Assembly: GCA_947497175.1 (NCBI GenBank)
Contig: CANMFM010000001.1
Coordinates: 521,802-585,801, forward strand
Source: an uncultured Aquimarina sp.
GTDB taxonomy: Bacteria; Bacteroidota; Bacteroidia; Flavobacteriales; Flavobacteriaceae
Length of the DNA stretch: 64,000 bases
Direction of reading: 5' to 3'
The translations under genes were made by a program, and so were the position numbers. The notes under the pieces are model-generated. The model was not told the origin of the DNA and ran no database searches. It was given only the letters and a program-made list of their open reading frames with translations. Position 1 is the stretch's first letter, and every line of letters begins with the position of its first letter. Of this stretch, positions 23,703-32,844 are shown piece after piece.

Positions 23703-25718
23703 CTAAATTTTTGATAAGGCTTCCAGCTGTGATCTAACCTTTGATGAAGAATTAACATATGAATTATCTTGATTTTCGTTTATGATCCTGGCTTTTACAG
23801 TATCATCCAGTTGGAGTTGTATCATCTTTCTTATTTTAGAATAAACATCATCATCTAATACTGGAGTGATTACTTCGATCCTGTGGTCCAGATTACGTGT
23901 CATCCAATCTGCAGAACCAATATACATTTTTTCTGCTCCTCCGTTCGCAAATATATATGCTCTTCCGTGTTCAAGAAAACGATCTACTACGCTAGTAATA
24001 TAGATATGTTCACTTTGATTCTCAACACCAGGAACCAGACAACAGATACCTCTTACGATTCCACGTATCTTCACACCTGCCGTATTAGCTCTGTATAATA
24101 AATCTATCATTTTTTGATCCTGAAGACTATTCAATTTCAATATAATGTAGGCTTCTTTTCCGGCGATTGCATTTTCGATTTCTGTATGTATTAATTTTTC
24201 GAAGGTACTTCTTGTGGTAAAAGGAGAAACTAATAAATTTTTGGTGTTAGGAATGATGATATGTCCTTCCAGAAGTTGAAAAACCTGGTTTAATTCTGAA
24301 GTAATTTCGGGTTTGGCGGTCATTAATCCAAAATCTGTGTATATTTTGGCTGTTTTTTCATTAAAGTTTCCTGTGCTGATATATCCATATTGGATGGGTG
24401 CGTTATCCTCTTTTCGTTCTATCAGCAATATTTTAGAATGAACTTTTATACCGGGATAACTATACATTACTTTGGCTCCATGATCTTCCAATATTTTTCC
24501 CCATCGAATATTGTTTTCTTCATCGAACCGAGCTTTGGTTTCAATAAAAACAAAAACTTCTTTTCCATTTTTTACAGCATTTAATAATGCATCTGCTAAT
24601 CCAGATTTTTTTGCAATACGATAGAAAGTGACTTTAATTTTAGTCACATTTTTATCTTCAGAAGCTTGTTTGGCAAGACGTAATACATCATCAAAAGATT
24701 CATAAGGATAACATAATAATCTGTCCTTTTTTGTTATCGCTTCAAACATATTTGAAAATTTCTGAAGTTCTGGATCATGAATGGGTTCTAAAACGTCTTC
24801 AGAAAGTTTTTTATTCGTAGGATTAGGAAAGCTAAAGAAATCTTTGAAATTATGATATTTGCCTCCTTGTAAAACATCAGTTTCATTAGCATCTAATAGT
24901 TGTTTTATATGATTCAACAAATTTGGAGGCATTGATGTATCTATCAAAAGCCTTGTGACCTGCCCTGTGTCTCTATTGCCAAGGGCATTCTTGATTTTAG
25001 TTAACAAATCTCCCGAATATTCATTTTGAATATAGAGTTCTGCATCTCGAGAAACTTTTATTGCATAAAATTTGGCTGCTTCTTCTTGAGCATAAACTTT
25101 TGAAAGATTATATTCTAAAATATCATCTACAAAGGTGACATAATGTGTATTATGTTCTTCCGGAAATGTAACAAATCGAGGAGTGTCTGATGGAATTTTA
25201 ACAATAACAAGTTGATTGTTATGCACTAAAGCCGTTAAATAAAGTTGTTCATTTTCTATGAAAATAGTTTTATCATTCGGCTCGATATTATCATGGATAG
25301 TGAGTTTGTCTTTTAAATTTTCTTGATAATAATGCTCAGCAAATTCTTTTTGTGATTCTGAAAAATCTTCAGAAGAGATTAATTGAATTCCCTCTTTTTT
25401 AAGTTCAGGGAGAATTTGATTTGTAAAAAGATTTCCAAATTCTTCTTGTTGTATATGGACCTGCTTTTTGATTTTTTTTAAAAGCTTATTAGGTTTTGTA
25501 ATTAATTTTTTTCTTAATGGTTTATCTAAATCTTTAATTTTTCTGATATCGGATACCCGAACTTTGAAAAATTCGTCCAGATTAGAAGAAAAAATGGCAA
25601 GAAATTTAATTCGTTCATACAAGGGATTATCTTTATCTGCAGCCTCTTGCAAAACCCTATGATTAAAACGTAACCATGAAAGGTCTCTGTTATAATACTT
25701 CTTTGATATTAGTGCCAT
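23703..25718 (-). CDS. ppk1: polyphosphate kinase 1
   Basis: A 671-residue enzyme that polymerises the terminal phosphate of ATP into polyphosphate, reversibly. Order: N domain (YNRDLSWLRFNHRVLQEA), CHAD-like helical H domain (about 105-310), and two phospholipase-D-like C domains. In the first C domain GIKVHSKILLIERKE contains the conserved HxK whose His is phosphorylated, with YISTGNFNE after it. The second contains GSADWMTRNLDHRIEV. Length is slightly under the usual 690-720. No ppx gene adjoins it. The upstream 430 bases lack genes. Confidence 0.95.
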   Translation of the reverse strand: MALISKKYYNRDLSWLRFNHRVLQEAADKDNPLYERIKFLAIFSSNLDEFFKVRVSDIRKIKDLDKPLRKKLITKPNKLLKKIKKQVHIQQEEFGNLFTNQILPELKKEGIQLISSEDFSESQKEFAEHYYQENLKDKLTIHDNIEPNDKTIFIENEQLYLTALVHNNQLVIVKIPSDTPRFVTFPEEHNTHYVTFVDDILEYNLSKVYAQEEAAKFYAIKVSRDAELYIQNEYSGDLLTKIKNALGNRDTGQVTRLLIDTSMPPNLLNHIKQLLDANETDVLQGGKYHNFKDFFSFPNPTNKKLSEDVLEPIHDPELQKFSNMFEAITKKDRLLCYPYESFDDVLRLAKQASEDKNVTKIKVTFYRIAKKSGLADALLNAVKNGKEVFVFIETKARFDEENNIRWGKILEDHGAKVMYSYPGIKVHSKILLIERKEDNAPIQYGYISTGNFNEKTAKIYTDFGLMTAKPEITSELNQVFQLLEGHIIIPNTKNLLVSPFTTRSTFEKLIHTEIENAIAGKEAYIILKLNSLQDQKMIDLLYRANTAGVKIRGIVRGICCLVPGVENQSEHIYITSVVDRFLEHGRAYIFANGGAEKMYIGSADWMTRNLDHRIEVITPVLDDDVYSKIRKMIQLQLDDTVKARIINENQDNSYVNSSSKVRSQLEALSKI

Positions 25719-26102
25719 TTTTTAGAATATTTGGATTTTGAAATGTAACCATGATCTTATTCATAATTGCTGAACTACAAATTAGATTTACATTATTTTT
25801 ATGTAAAAAAAAAGTTAGCATTTATTCCTGGTTTTTTACTAATGTTTCAATACTTAATTTTTAAAGAACAATAAAAAAAAATACCATTAGGTGGGGAATA
25901 TAAAGAATTATTTCTAAAGAAGAATTACCGATCCATTTAGATGATGATGCAAAAGATTTTCCTTCAAAAACGAGTTAAACACATACCTTGATACGCTATG
26001 TTAAGGATGTGTGCTTTTTCTGAACGAGATTTATTTTTTTTGTTTATTACCTTATGCAAAACAGGGTTTTGTTTAAATGTTGAAACATACACTCTTAAAA
26101 AC
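25719..26102. other. gene-free stretch between ppk1 and ssb with a possible gene relic
   Basis: About 430 AT-rich bases. A short open stretch at roughly 25910-25978 would read ISKEELPIHLDDDAKDFPS to a TAA but has no start codon. It is directly followed by an imperfect hairpin (ACACATACCTT / AAGGATGTGT, about 25980-26014) and GCTTTTT. This looks like the 3' end and terminator of a lost gene. No intact coding region was seen. Confidence 0.35.
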
Positions 26103-26128
26103 AAAAACCCCTTGCGTTAGGGGTTTTT
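26103..26128. terminator. bidirectional intrinsic terminator downstream of ssb
   Basis: AAAAACCCC pairs with GGGGTTTTT around TTGCGTTA, with A- and T-runs on both sides. It is 25 bases after the ssb stop codon (minus strand). Confidence 0.85.
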
Positions 26129-26152
26129 AATTATTTGAAATATGAGAGCTTT

Positions 26153-26488
26153 TTATTTGTTTCCCAGCATGAGTAATTCATTACAAACTATTTCAGTAAT
26201 GTATCGTTTTTGACCCTCACTATCTTCATAACTTCTGGAAGTTAACTTGCCTTCAATAGCAATTTCCTGTCCTTTGTTTACATATTTTTCGATGATGTCT
26301 GCAGTTTTACCCCAAGCTACAACATTATGCCATTGGGTATCTGTGATTTTATCGCCTTGCTTGTTATAATAATAATCGTTCGTTGCAATAGAGAATTTAG
26401 CTAGTTTTTTACCAGATTCAAGGCTAATGATTTCTGGTTCTTGTCCTAAGTTTCCAATCAACTGTACTTTGTTTTTTAGCGTGTTCAT
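26153..26488 (-). CDS. ssb: single-stranded DNA-binding protein (short form)
   Basis: A 111-residue OB-fold protein when started at 26488 (MNTLKNKVQLIGNLGQEPEI); a longer frame to 26545 adds 19 residues without homology and is rejected. LSGKKLAKFSIATNDYYYN-type sequence, TQWHNVVAWGKTADIIEKYV and EIAIEGKLTSRSYED are standard SSB segments (WHN and AW contact DNA). It lacks the long linker and acidic DDDIPF tip of the main replicative SSB, so it is probably a secondary SSB. A strong terminator follows. Confidence 0.92.
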   Translation of the reverse strand: MNTLKNKVQLIGNLGQEPEIISLESGKKLAKFSIATNDYYYNKQGDKITDTQWHNVVAWGKTADIIEKYVNKGQEIAIEGKLTSRSYEDSEGQKRYITEIVCNELLMLGNK

Positions 26489-26701
26489 AATTTTAGTTTT
26501 ACGTATTAAACAATTGATACTATCGAGTTTTGATGTTTCGACCATGCAAACATAGAAGAGTCTGTTTTAGAGATTCGGTTAGGAAGTGTTTAATTTCGTT
26601 TGTAACCATTTGTATTCGTTTATAAATGAATAAATAGATATGAATCAGGTACTTTTGTTTTTTTAACATCATAGTTTCCAATAAAAAAACAGGAATTTTT
26701 A

Positions 26702-27226
26702 ATGGGTGATTCAAATATTCTATTGCGTCGGCTAGAGCTTTCTGATCGAAAACAATTGACCGAACTTGCTAATAATAAAAATGTGTGGGACAACCTGAAA
26801 GACTATTTCCCTTATCCATATGGCGAAAAAGATGCGGAGTTTTTTATCCATATGACCAAAGAACAAGACCCTATACAAAGTTTTGGCATCCGTTTTAATA
26901 ATGAACTTTGTGGAGTAATTAGTCTTATAGTACAAAAAGATGTATATAAAAGATCTGCAGAAATAGGATATTGGATTGGCGAACCCTATTGGGGAAAAGG
27001 AATTACCAAAAAAGCGGTTGAATTAATAACCAGGTATGGATTTGAAAAATTAAACCTGATTAGAATATATGCTGGTGTTTTTGAATATAACCTTACTTCT
27101 ATGAAGATTCTCGAAAAGAATGGTTACCAAAAAGAAGGAGTGTTTGAAAAGGCGATATTCAAAAACGGTCAAATTTGGGATGAACATCGCTATTCTATAT
27201 TGAACAAAAAAACGAATACAAAATAA
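26702..27226 (+). CDS. GNAT acetyltransferase, RimJ/RimL-like
   Basis: A 174-residue acetyltransferase of the RimJ/RimL group (often annotated as ribosomal-protein-alanine or spermidine acetyltransferase). LLRRLELSDRKQLTELANN opens the fold. IGYWIGEPYWGKGITKKAVEL contains the acetyl-CoA pyrophosphate loop (here E-P-Y-W-G-K-G). NLTSMKILEKNGYQKEGVF is the typical C-terminal motif. Substrate unknown. It stands alone between ssb and the 1198-residue gene. The start at 26702 (MGDSNILLRRLEL) fits family length. Confidence 0.85.
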   Translation: MGDSNILLRRLELSDRKQLTELANNKNVWDNLKDYFPYPYGEKDAEFFIHMTKEQDPIQSFGIRFNNELCGVISLIVQKDVYKRSAEIGYWIGEPYWGKGITKKAVELITRYGFEKLNLIRIYAGVFEYNLTSMKILEKNGYQKEGVFEKAIFKNGQIWDEHRYSILNKKTNTK

Positions 27227-27359
27227 TGTGCAGTATCAGTATACTATTTTCGTTTAGAAAAATAGCAGTATAACTAAAAGTATAGTATTTTTAGATAATC
27301 AACCAACATATGCCTGTTTGATCATCTGGTAGGCATAATACGTACACAAATCAATAATT

Positions 27360-30300
27360 ATGCTAACTACAACACCAACCGGTCCGGTATCCATGGACAA
27401 TTTTAAACTTTCAGACCTATTTAAAGACTTTCATTGTAGCAATGTAGATGATTTTGTATTCGATGGAGTCAGTCTTTCTGTTGCTGAAGATGCTTCCTTG
27501 TCAGGAATAAAAAACATCATTTCTTTTTCGGGGAAATTAAGAATGGACGGGGTGCTTTCTATTTTTAAAGATTATCTGAATAGTACTGCAATGTTAGAAA
27601 TTACAGGCACTATAATTTCAAGTAGTAACGATAGTACTCAAAAAATCAGTCCACAAAATGCTACATTGAAATGCGAAATGGCATTTCATAAAGAAATTTT
27701 TAGAGGAGTGACACTTACCCAAGCATGGTTTCAATTAGATATTTCTCAAAAAGATAAGAATTGGCTCATAATACCCAAACTTGTAGGAGAGTTTGATGTA
27801 GACCATCTAACCGATAACGATGTGGGTAAAATGGTTTTCGAAATTACAGAAGCAAATAAAAGCTTAATATTACATGCCAGTGCCAAGAACCTAAATAGCG
27901 CATTTGGAATAGAAAAATTGATTTTAGAGAGTATTGTGGTCACCGGACAATTGGGTGATGTCAAATCATTAGCCCTTAGTTTTCAATTTATCGTGGGGCC
28001 TACGGTTTTAAATTTTTCTGGTAGTATTACCCCTGATGCTATCGGGGTGTTGGTAAAAGCAGATAGCTTTACTCTAAATGAGCTTGGCACTATATATAAC
28101 GAGATATCACCCGCGGGGTTAGTGCTACCAGAATTTGATGTTGATTTTAAGAATACCAGTATAGCATTGGCAACAGCAGACTGTGATGTTGACTCGGTAC
28201 GGGTACCGTCTGGTTTCACTTTAATTACTAAGGTAACGGCACATGGTCATTCTTTTGATGCAGAAGCGCAGATTTCGAGCAAAGGAGTTGTTTTTGATGG
28301 CTCTTTGGGTGCTATTACTCTAGGTCCGGTTAGCATAACCAAAACTGATCTTGAATTTGAGATCTATAGCAAATCTGTACAAAAACCAGCTAAATTTGAA
28401 ATTTCGGGACAAGCCGTTATTGAAGGAATAACTGTTAATTGTGGGGTTTATTTTGAAAAAAACACAGACTGGACTACCGTATTATATGCAAATCTTGCCG
28501 CGGATTCATTTGTGCTTTCTCATGTGTTTTCTCCGGCTAAAGGTTCTTTTGTAGACGAACTCAAATTTTCTAAAGTAGGATTTATTTACGCATCTTCTGA
28601 TTGTGTAACCAAAAATGAAGGACTTAATTATTCTGTTCAACAGGGGTTACAGCTCATGGGAGTTTTAGAAGAAGTTCCGGGGATATCAAGTTTAACCGGA
28701 CAAAAACATATTGGACTCATATTAACAGCCCATTTTGGTTCGGTAACAGATATAGCTATCCAAATACCCGAAACCCGTTTGCATCTGGGGCACTCGGTAG
28801 TATGTGATCCTTTTAAAATACAGATTAATATTGCCCCACAACCCGAATTAGTACTGTTATTTGGTATGGAGGTAGATGTGCCAAAACAAAGTATTCCGTT
28901 ACATTTTGACATGGCATTATCTGTTGGAGCGCTAGAGGCCAAAGGTTCAGTAACAATGAAGAATTATTGGAAAAATCCTTTTGGGATTACGGGAGTAAAG
29001 ATAGGTCCGGCGCTAGCATTACAAATAGGAATCATCTATGAGCAGTTTGTTGCGACCGGTATACCTTCTGAGTTTGGAATGGCCGGTGGGCTCGTTATTG
29101 CAGATGCCGTAGTAGATATGGCAGTAAGCATCTCAGAAAACCCCATGGAAGAAATATTAATGGGGAAACTCGAATCGCTAAACCCAGCACAATTACTCAA
29201 TTTTGTAAAAGATGTAACGCACCTGGATATACCAGAAATTCCTGATTTCTTTGAGTTAAAAGAACTCGAATTATATTGTGCTCCTGCGGGGGGTTCTATT
29301 GGAACAATAACATATAAACCAGGATTTAGTTTCTCAGGAGATTTAATTATTGCCGGCAAAGAAATTGAGATGTATACGCGTATTTCTGATACAGGAATCG
29401 AAGGGGGCGGGCACATAGATAATCTTAGTTTCGGGCCACTTGTAATTAGCGGAGAAGAAGGAAAAGATGCTACTGTTAATTTAGAGCTAACTTCGGCAAA
29501 GCAGTCTTTGTTGATCGATGGAAGTATTTTATTCTTAGGAGTGCAAGAAGGAGTATATGTGGATATTTCCAATAAAGGAATAGCATTTAAATTTAATCAG
29601 AATTTCTTCGGAGTATTAACGTATGAGATCCAGGGAGAAAGTTTAGGAACCATTACTAAGCCGGAATCCTTGGATTTTAAACTCTCAGGAGAGATGGATA
29701 ACGACATTAGTAATTATCTTAAGACAGAAGTTGCGGCACGATTAGATATAGCTCTTAAAGCAGCAGAGACAGATATCAATAAAGCAAAATCCGAAGTCGA
29801 TAAAGCGCAAAAAGCATATGAAGCAAAATTTATACCTGCACAAAACGCATTAACCAACGCACAAAAAGATGCTGATGCTTATCTCAAAAAACTTACCGAT
29901 AATTTAAATAGAGAAAAACAGAAATATACTGCACAACTTACCAAAGCACAAAATGATGTAAAAAAAGCAAAAGGCGCATATGATGCATCATTAAACAAAG
30001 CGCAACATGATGTAAATGCTGCTCAAAAAACGTATAATTCTGGGATTAGAACAGCACAGAATAGTTTAAATATTGCTCAAAAAAAATATAATGATGGTAT
30101 TAAAACAGCTCAAAATGCAGTAAATACGGCAGAAAGAAAATACAATAACAGTATAGGAAATGCCCAAAAATCTGTAGATAATGCGAGTCATAAGTGTGAT
30201 AAATTAAAAAGGCATCATTATAATTATGGTACGACCTTAGCTGCTTACGGTATAGCCAAAGGAGTGTTAGCTGCAGCAAAAAAGTTTTTAGAAGGAATTA

Positions 30301-30956
30301 AATACGGAGCAGATTATACCGCATTTCAATCTGCAAAATTAGCCCTGAAAACTGCTAAAACAGGAGTAAATTATACTGCATTTGAAGCGGCAAAGGGAGC
30401 GCTGCAAACTGCTAAAACAGGAGTAAATTACACAGCTTTTGAGGCTGCTAAAAAAACACTAGAAGCTGTTCGTTATGGTGGTGATTATACGGTTTGGCAG
30501 GGAGCATTACAAACGCTTAGTGCAGTTAAAATGTCTGGCGAGCAAGCGATAGCCAAGGCAAATGATGCTATTAATACTATTGGAGGGTCTGCAGTATATT
30601 TGGCACTTGAGGCTACTAAAAAAGACATAGAGTTTATTGAAAAGGGAACCGAAGCAGTAGCTTTTGAAGGTGCCAAAGCTGTGCTGGAAGGTGCAAAATT
30701 AGGGGCAGAAGGAGTCCTGAAAATGTCAGAATATATAGCCAAACATGCTGGAGATGTTATAGATATAAAAAAGGTTAAAATCTCTGGAAGTTTAAAAGAA
30801 ATAGAAAAAGGTAACCTATTTGATGCAGCGCTTGACATAGCTTTATTAGGACATCTGTACCATTGGAATTTAGATTTTAATGTTAAAGATGTGGCGGGGT
30901 TTGTCACCGCAGTCTTTAAAAAAGCTATGGATCAATTAAAATCAATCACTTTATAA
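27360..30956 (+). CDS. very large uncharacterised protein with beta-rich N-terminal part, coiled coil and 19-residue repeats
   Basis: The 1198-residue product is not recognised. No signal peptide, lipobox or T9SS tail is seen, so it is probably cytoplasmic or exported by another route. Residues about 1-780 are beta-rich with repeated short motifs ending in G-P (GPTVLNFSG, LGPVSITKT, FGPLVISGE), suggesting a repetitive beta structure. Residues about 790-950 are Ala/Lys/Asn-rich helices with heptad-like spacing (INKAKSEVDKAQKAYEAK, LNIAQKKYNDGIKTAQNAV). Residues about 975-1050 hold four repeats of about 19 residues, each close to GVNYTAFEAAKxALxTAKT. The C-terminal 130 residues return to a mixed fold (VKISGSLKEIEKGNLFDAAL). 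Alternatives: structural filament, surface or toxin-like protein. Confidence 0.75.
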   Translation: MLTTTPTGPVSMDNFKLSDLFKDFHCSNVDDFVFDGVSLSVAEDASLSGIKNIISFSGKLRMDGVLSIFKDYLNSTAMLEITGTIISSSNDSTQKISPQNATLKCEMAFHKEIFRGVTLTQAWFQLDISQKDKNWLIIPKLVGEFDVDHLTDNDVGKMVFEITEANKSLILHASAKNLNSAFGIEKLILESIVVTGQLGDVKSLALSFQFIVGPTVLNFSGSITPDAIGVLVKADSFTLNELGTIYNEISPAGLVLPEFDVDFKNTSIALATADCDVDSVRVPSGFTLITKVTAHGHSFDAEAQISSKGVVFDGSLGAITLGPVSITKTDLEFEIYSKSVQKPAKFEISGQAVIEGITVNCGVYFEKNTDWTTVLYANLAADSFVLSHVFSPAKGSFVDELKFSKVGFIYASSDCVTKNEGLNYSVQQGLQLMGVLEEVPGISSLTGQKHIGLILTAHFGSVTDIAIQIPETRLHLGHSVVCDPFKIQINIAPQPELVLLFGMEVDVPKQSIPLHFDMALSVGALEAKGSVTMKNYWKNPFGITGVKIGPALALQIGIIYEQFVATGIPSEFGMAGGLVIADAVVDMAVSISENPMEEILMGKLESLNPAQLLNFVKDVTHLDIPEIPDFFELKELELYCAPAGGSIGTITYKPGFSFSGDLIIAGKEIEMYTRISDTGIEGGGHIDNLSFGPLVISGEEGKDATVNLELTSAKQSLLIDGSILFLGVQEGVYVDISNKGIAFKFNQNFFGVLTYEIQGESLGTITKPESLDFKLSGEMDNDISNYLKTEVAARLDIALKAAETDINKAKSEVDKAQKAYEAKFIPAQNALTNAQKDADAYLKKLTDNLNREKQKYTAQLTKAQNDVKKAKGAYDASLNKAQHDVNAAQKTYNSGIRTAQNSLNIAQKKYNDGIKTAQNAVNTAERKYNNSIGNAQKSVDNASHKCDKLKRHHYNYGTTLAAYGIAKGVLAAAKKFLEGIKYGADYTAFQSAKLALKTAKTGVNYTAFEAAKGALQTAKTGVNYTAFEAAKKTLEAVRYGGDYTVWQGALQTLSAVKMSGEQAIAKANDAINTIGGSAVYLALEATKKDIEFIEKGTEAVAFEGAKAVLEGAKLGAEGVLKMSEYIAKHAGDVIDIKKVKISGSLKEIEKGNLFDAALDIALLGHLYHWNLDFNVKDVAGFVTAVFKKAMDQLKSITL

Positions 30957-31097
30957 TGTTTTTCTACATAAATCCTGAAAAGGGGGTGGGGTATTTGATT
31001 ACTAGATCGTTTCATTAGTATAAATAAACAATCTGTATAAAACTATAGGGTTTGAGGGACAAACGAATGCTATACTATGTAGATTTTTTAAATTTTA

Positions 31098-31128
31098 AGA
31101 TGGGAAGAGAAATCTTTCCATCTTTTTA
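31098..31128 (+). terminator. intrinsic terminator after the 1198-residue gene
   Basis: AGATGGGAAG pairs with CTTTCCATCT (one G-U) around AGAAAT, followed by TTTTA. It lies about 140 bases after the stop codon. Confidence 0.65.
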
Positions 31129-31148
31129 TATCATAATAACATATTTAT

Positions 31149-31266
31149 TGTCATTCTGAAATCTAAGTGCGAGATTAATTTCATTGATCACATTAATAAA
31201 AGATCAGAATTCATAAAAGAGTTGAGTTTGTATTATGAATCCAGGGCCCTTGAGTTTAGGATGACA
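31149..31266. repeat. 118-bp inverted-repeat element (TGTCAT ends)
   Basis: TGTCATTCTGAAATCTAAG at 31149-31167 and the reverse complement TGTCATCCTAAACTCAAG of 31249-31266 form imperfect ends. TGTCAT-ended hairpins of this sort are a common dispersed type in Bacteroidota. Only one copy is recognised in this window. Confidence 0.5.
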
Positions 31267-31306
31267 ATTTTTTTATATAAAAACATCAAAACGTCTTCAA
31301 ATAAAT

Positions 31307-31918
31307 TTAGGGTAATACTTCTTCAAACCGAAGTTGGTTATCGATTATCGTATTGTTGTATTTTAAGGTCCAACCTAATGAATTTGTAAGAATGTATATT
31401 TTTTGTAGTTCACTAATAAGTCTATTTTCAGAATTGGTGACAAGAGAGGATTGTTTTACTTTTTTATTAAGCTGTTGTACTACTTTTTGTCGTATTAAAT
31501 TATGATCTTTTGGGGTAAACTGATTTAAAATTCCATACTCAAGACTATGATATTTTATATCGGGGTTGATATTAATTTCGGGTTCGGGGATTTTTGTAAG
31601 TACTACGGTTTTAATGTCTTTATTAAGGATGTATTCAATCTTACTTAGGTCATATGATACTTCTACTTTAGCATTAACAACGACCAATGCAGTTTTGATT
31701 GTAGGAATAAAAGAATATACTTTTTTATTCTCTTTATAATTAATCACTTCAGAGAAATGGCCTTCTGTAACTACAAGTTTTCCTACATTTTTCATTTGAT
31801 TCAGGATAAGATCAGAAGATTCAAGCTCGGTTTTTCTGGTGGCAGACTGCTCTACGAAGAAAACTATTCCAAGCACCACAACGGCAGTTATGAGTGCACC
31901 AAGTAAAAAATTACGCAT
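31307..31918 (-). CDS. DUF4230-family membrane-anchored protein
   Basis: A 203-residue protein with one N-terminal transmembrane helix (FLLGALITAVVVLGIVFFV, residues 3-21) and a periplasmic or cytoplasmic globular domain. LVVTEGHFSEVI, ALVVVNAKVEVSYDLSKI and VVLTKIPEPEININPDIKYHSLE are typical of DUF4230. The family is widespread in Bacteroidota and Firmicutes and its function is unknown. Upstream of its start the spacing to the DUF4136 gene is 90 bases; both run on the minus strand. Confidence 0.85.
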   Translation of the reverse strand: MRNFLLGALITAVVVLGIVFFVEQSATRKTELESSDLILNQMKNVGKLVVTEGHFSEVINYKENKKVYSFIPTIKTALVVVNAKVEVSYDLSKIEYILNKDIKTVVLTKIPEPEININPDIKYHSLEYGILNQFTPKDHNLIRQKVVQQLNKKVKQSSLVTNSENRLISELQKIYILTNSLGWTLKYNNTIIDNQLRFEEVLP

Positions 31919-32008
31919 AGGTTATACTTTCATGTTTAGTATAAATGTACATAAAAATATAGCCCTTCTATAAAAGAAAGGCTATACGAATGTAAAGAAA
32001 TATTGGTC

Positions 32009-32557
32009 TTATTTTATTTGTGGTGGATATTTTTCGAGAATTGCACCTACAATTTTATTCATTTTTTCTTGTTTTTTTTCTACCTTATCAGTTAGAGCAG
32101 CGGTTCCCATTCCTTGCCATATTAACTCTTTTTTAGAGGCGTCAATAAGGTCTATATACAAAGTGCCTTCGGTGACACGAGAAACAGAATTGTAATTAGG
32201 ACCCCAGAACCAGGGATTCCATCCCCAGCCATAACCCCATCCTGGACCCCAGCCCCAACCCCAGTTATTTTGGTAGAGGTTTACATTCTCCTGAGTTTTG
32301 GTGAAAATACTAACTAGCATATCAGGGTTTTCTGATTTGATAAATCCTTTGGATATCATATCTGCTTCGATAGCTCTTAGAATACGTTTCTTGTCTAGAT
32401 CACTAACTTCGGCTTTATCGATTCCTGGTTTGTAAAAAGCAAAACTTTTATAAGTATTAAAATTTGCCTGCTTATCATAATCTGAAGCTACACGTACCGT
32501 AGAGCAGGAACTAAGCGTTATGATAAGGATTAATGATAGAAGTGGTAAAAGTTTCAT
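32009..32557 (-). CDS. DUF4136-family lipoprotein
   Basis: A 182-residue lipoprotein (MKLLPLLSLILIITLSSCST, lipobox LSSC). The mature part starts with VRVASDYDKQANFNTYKSFAFY, the DUF4136 signature. It continues with ADMISKGFIKSENPDMLVSI and a Trp/Gly-rich low-complexity loop (about residues 98-116), then EGTLYIDLIDASKKELIWQG. Members are outer-membrane or periplasmic lipoproteins of unknown function. No partner gene is evident. Confidence 0.9.
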   Translation of the reverse strand: MKLLPLLSLILIITLSSCSTVRVASDYDKQANFNTYKSFAFYKPGIDKAEVSDLDKKRILRAIEADMISKGFIKSENPDMLVSIFTKTQENVNLYQNNWGWGWGPGWGYGWGWNPWFWGPNYNSVSRVTEGTLYIDLIDASKKELIWQGMGTAALTDKVEKKQEKMNKIVGAILEKYPPQIK

Positions 32558-32638
32558 AATCCTATATTTTTTTGGAGTTTAACAATAGTCTTTAAGGTTC
32601 AAATCCACAATAATCATACCATGGTATAGATCTTACTT

Positions 32639-32815
32639 TTATTTTTTCGAGTAACTATTTGTTTTTTTATCATAGCCATACGGGCAATGCCTGCAGCCAC
32701 TCTCACAACAATAACCTCTTCTAAGGTGATATTGTTCTGTAAAACATCGATACCCCTCTGGGGTAATATAATAATCTCCTTCTTTTGGAGTTAATACTTT
32801 TTTAGGGTTACTCAT
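32639..32815 (-). CDS. DUF5522-family small cysteine-rich protein
   Basis: A 58-residue protein started at ATG 32815 (MSNPKKVLTPKEGDYY). The longer version starts at a TTG that is itself the last bases of a -7 promoter element, so it is rejected. RGYCCESGCRHCPYGY carries four Cys plus His and suggests a small metal-binding knuckle. EGDYYITPEGYRCFTEQYHL precedes it. DUF5522 proteins are found across Bacteroidota and are uncharacterised. It is divergent from the membrane protein gene at 32845 with only 29 bases between start codons. Confidence 0.85.
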   Translation of the reverse strand: MSNPKKVLTPKEGDYYITPEGYRCFTEQYHLRRGYCCESGCRHCPYGYDKKTNSYSKK

Positions 32816-32821
32816 CTCATA

Positions 32822-32829
32822 CAAAAATA
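32822..32829 (-). promoter_or_regulatory. candidate -7 element giving a near-leaderless DUF5522 transcript
   Basis: On the minus strand TATTTTTG (TAnnTTTG) ends six bases before the ATG at 32815. Transcription would start at or next to the start codon. No TTG -33 element was found at the right distance. Confidence 0.4.
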
Positions 32830-32844
32830 GTATCTTGTATTAAT

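Larger units (their letters stand above)
30957..31306. other. gene-free stretch with terminator and hairpin element
   Basis: The 350 bases after the 1198-residue gene hold a terminator at 31098-31128 and an inverted-repeat element at 31149-31266. I see no coding region. Confidence 0.7.
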
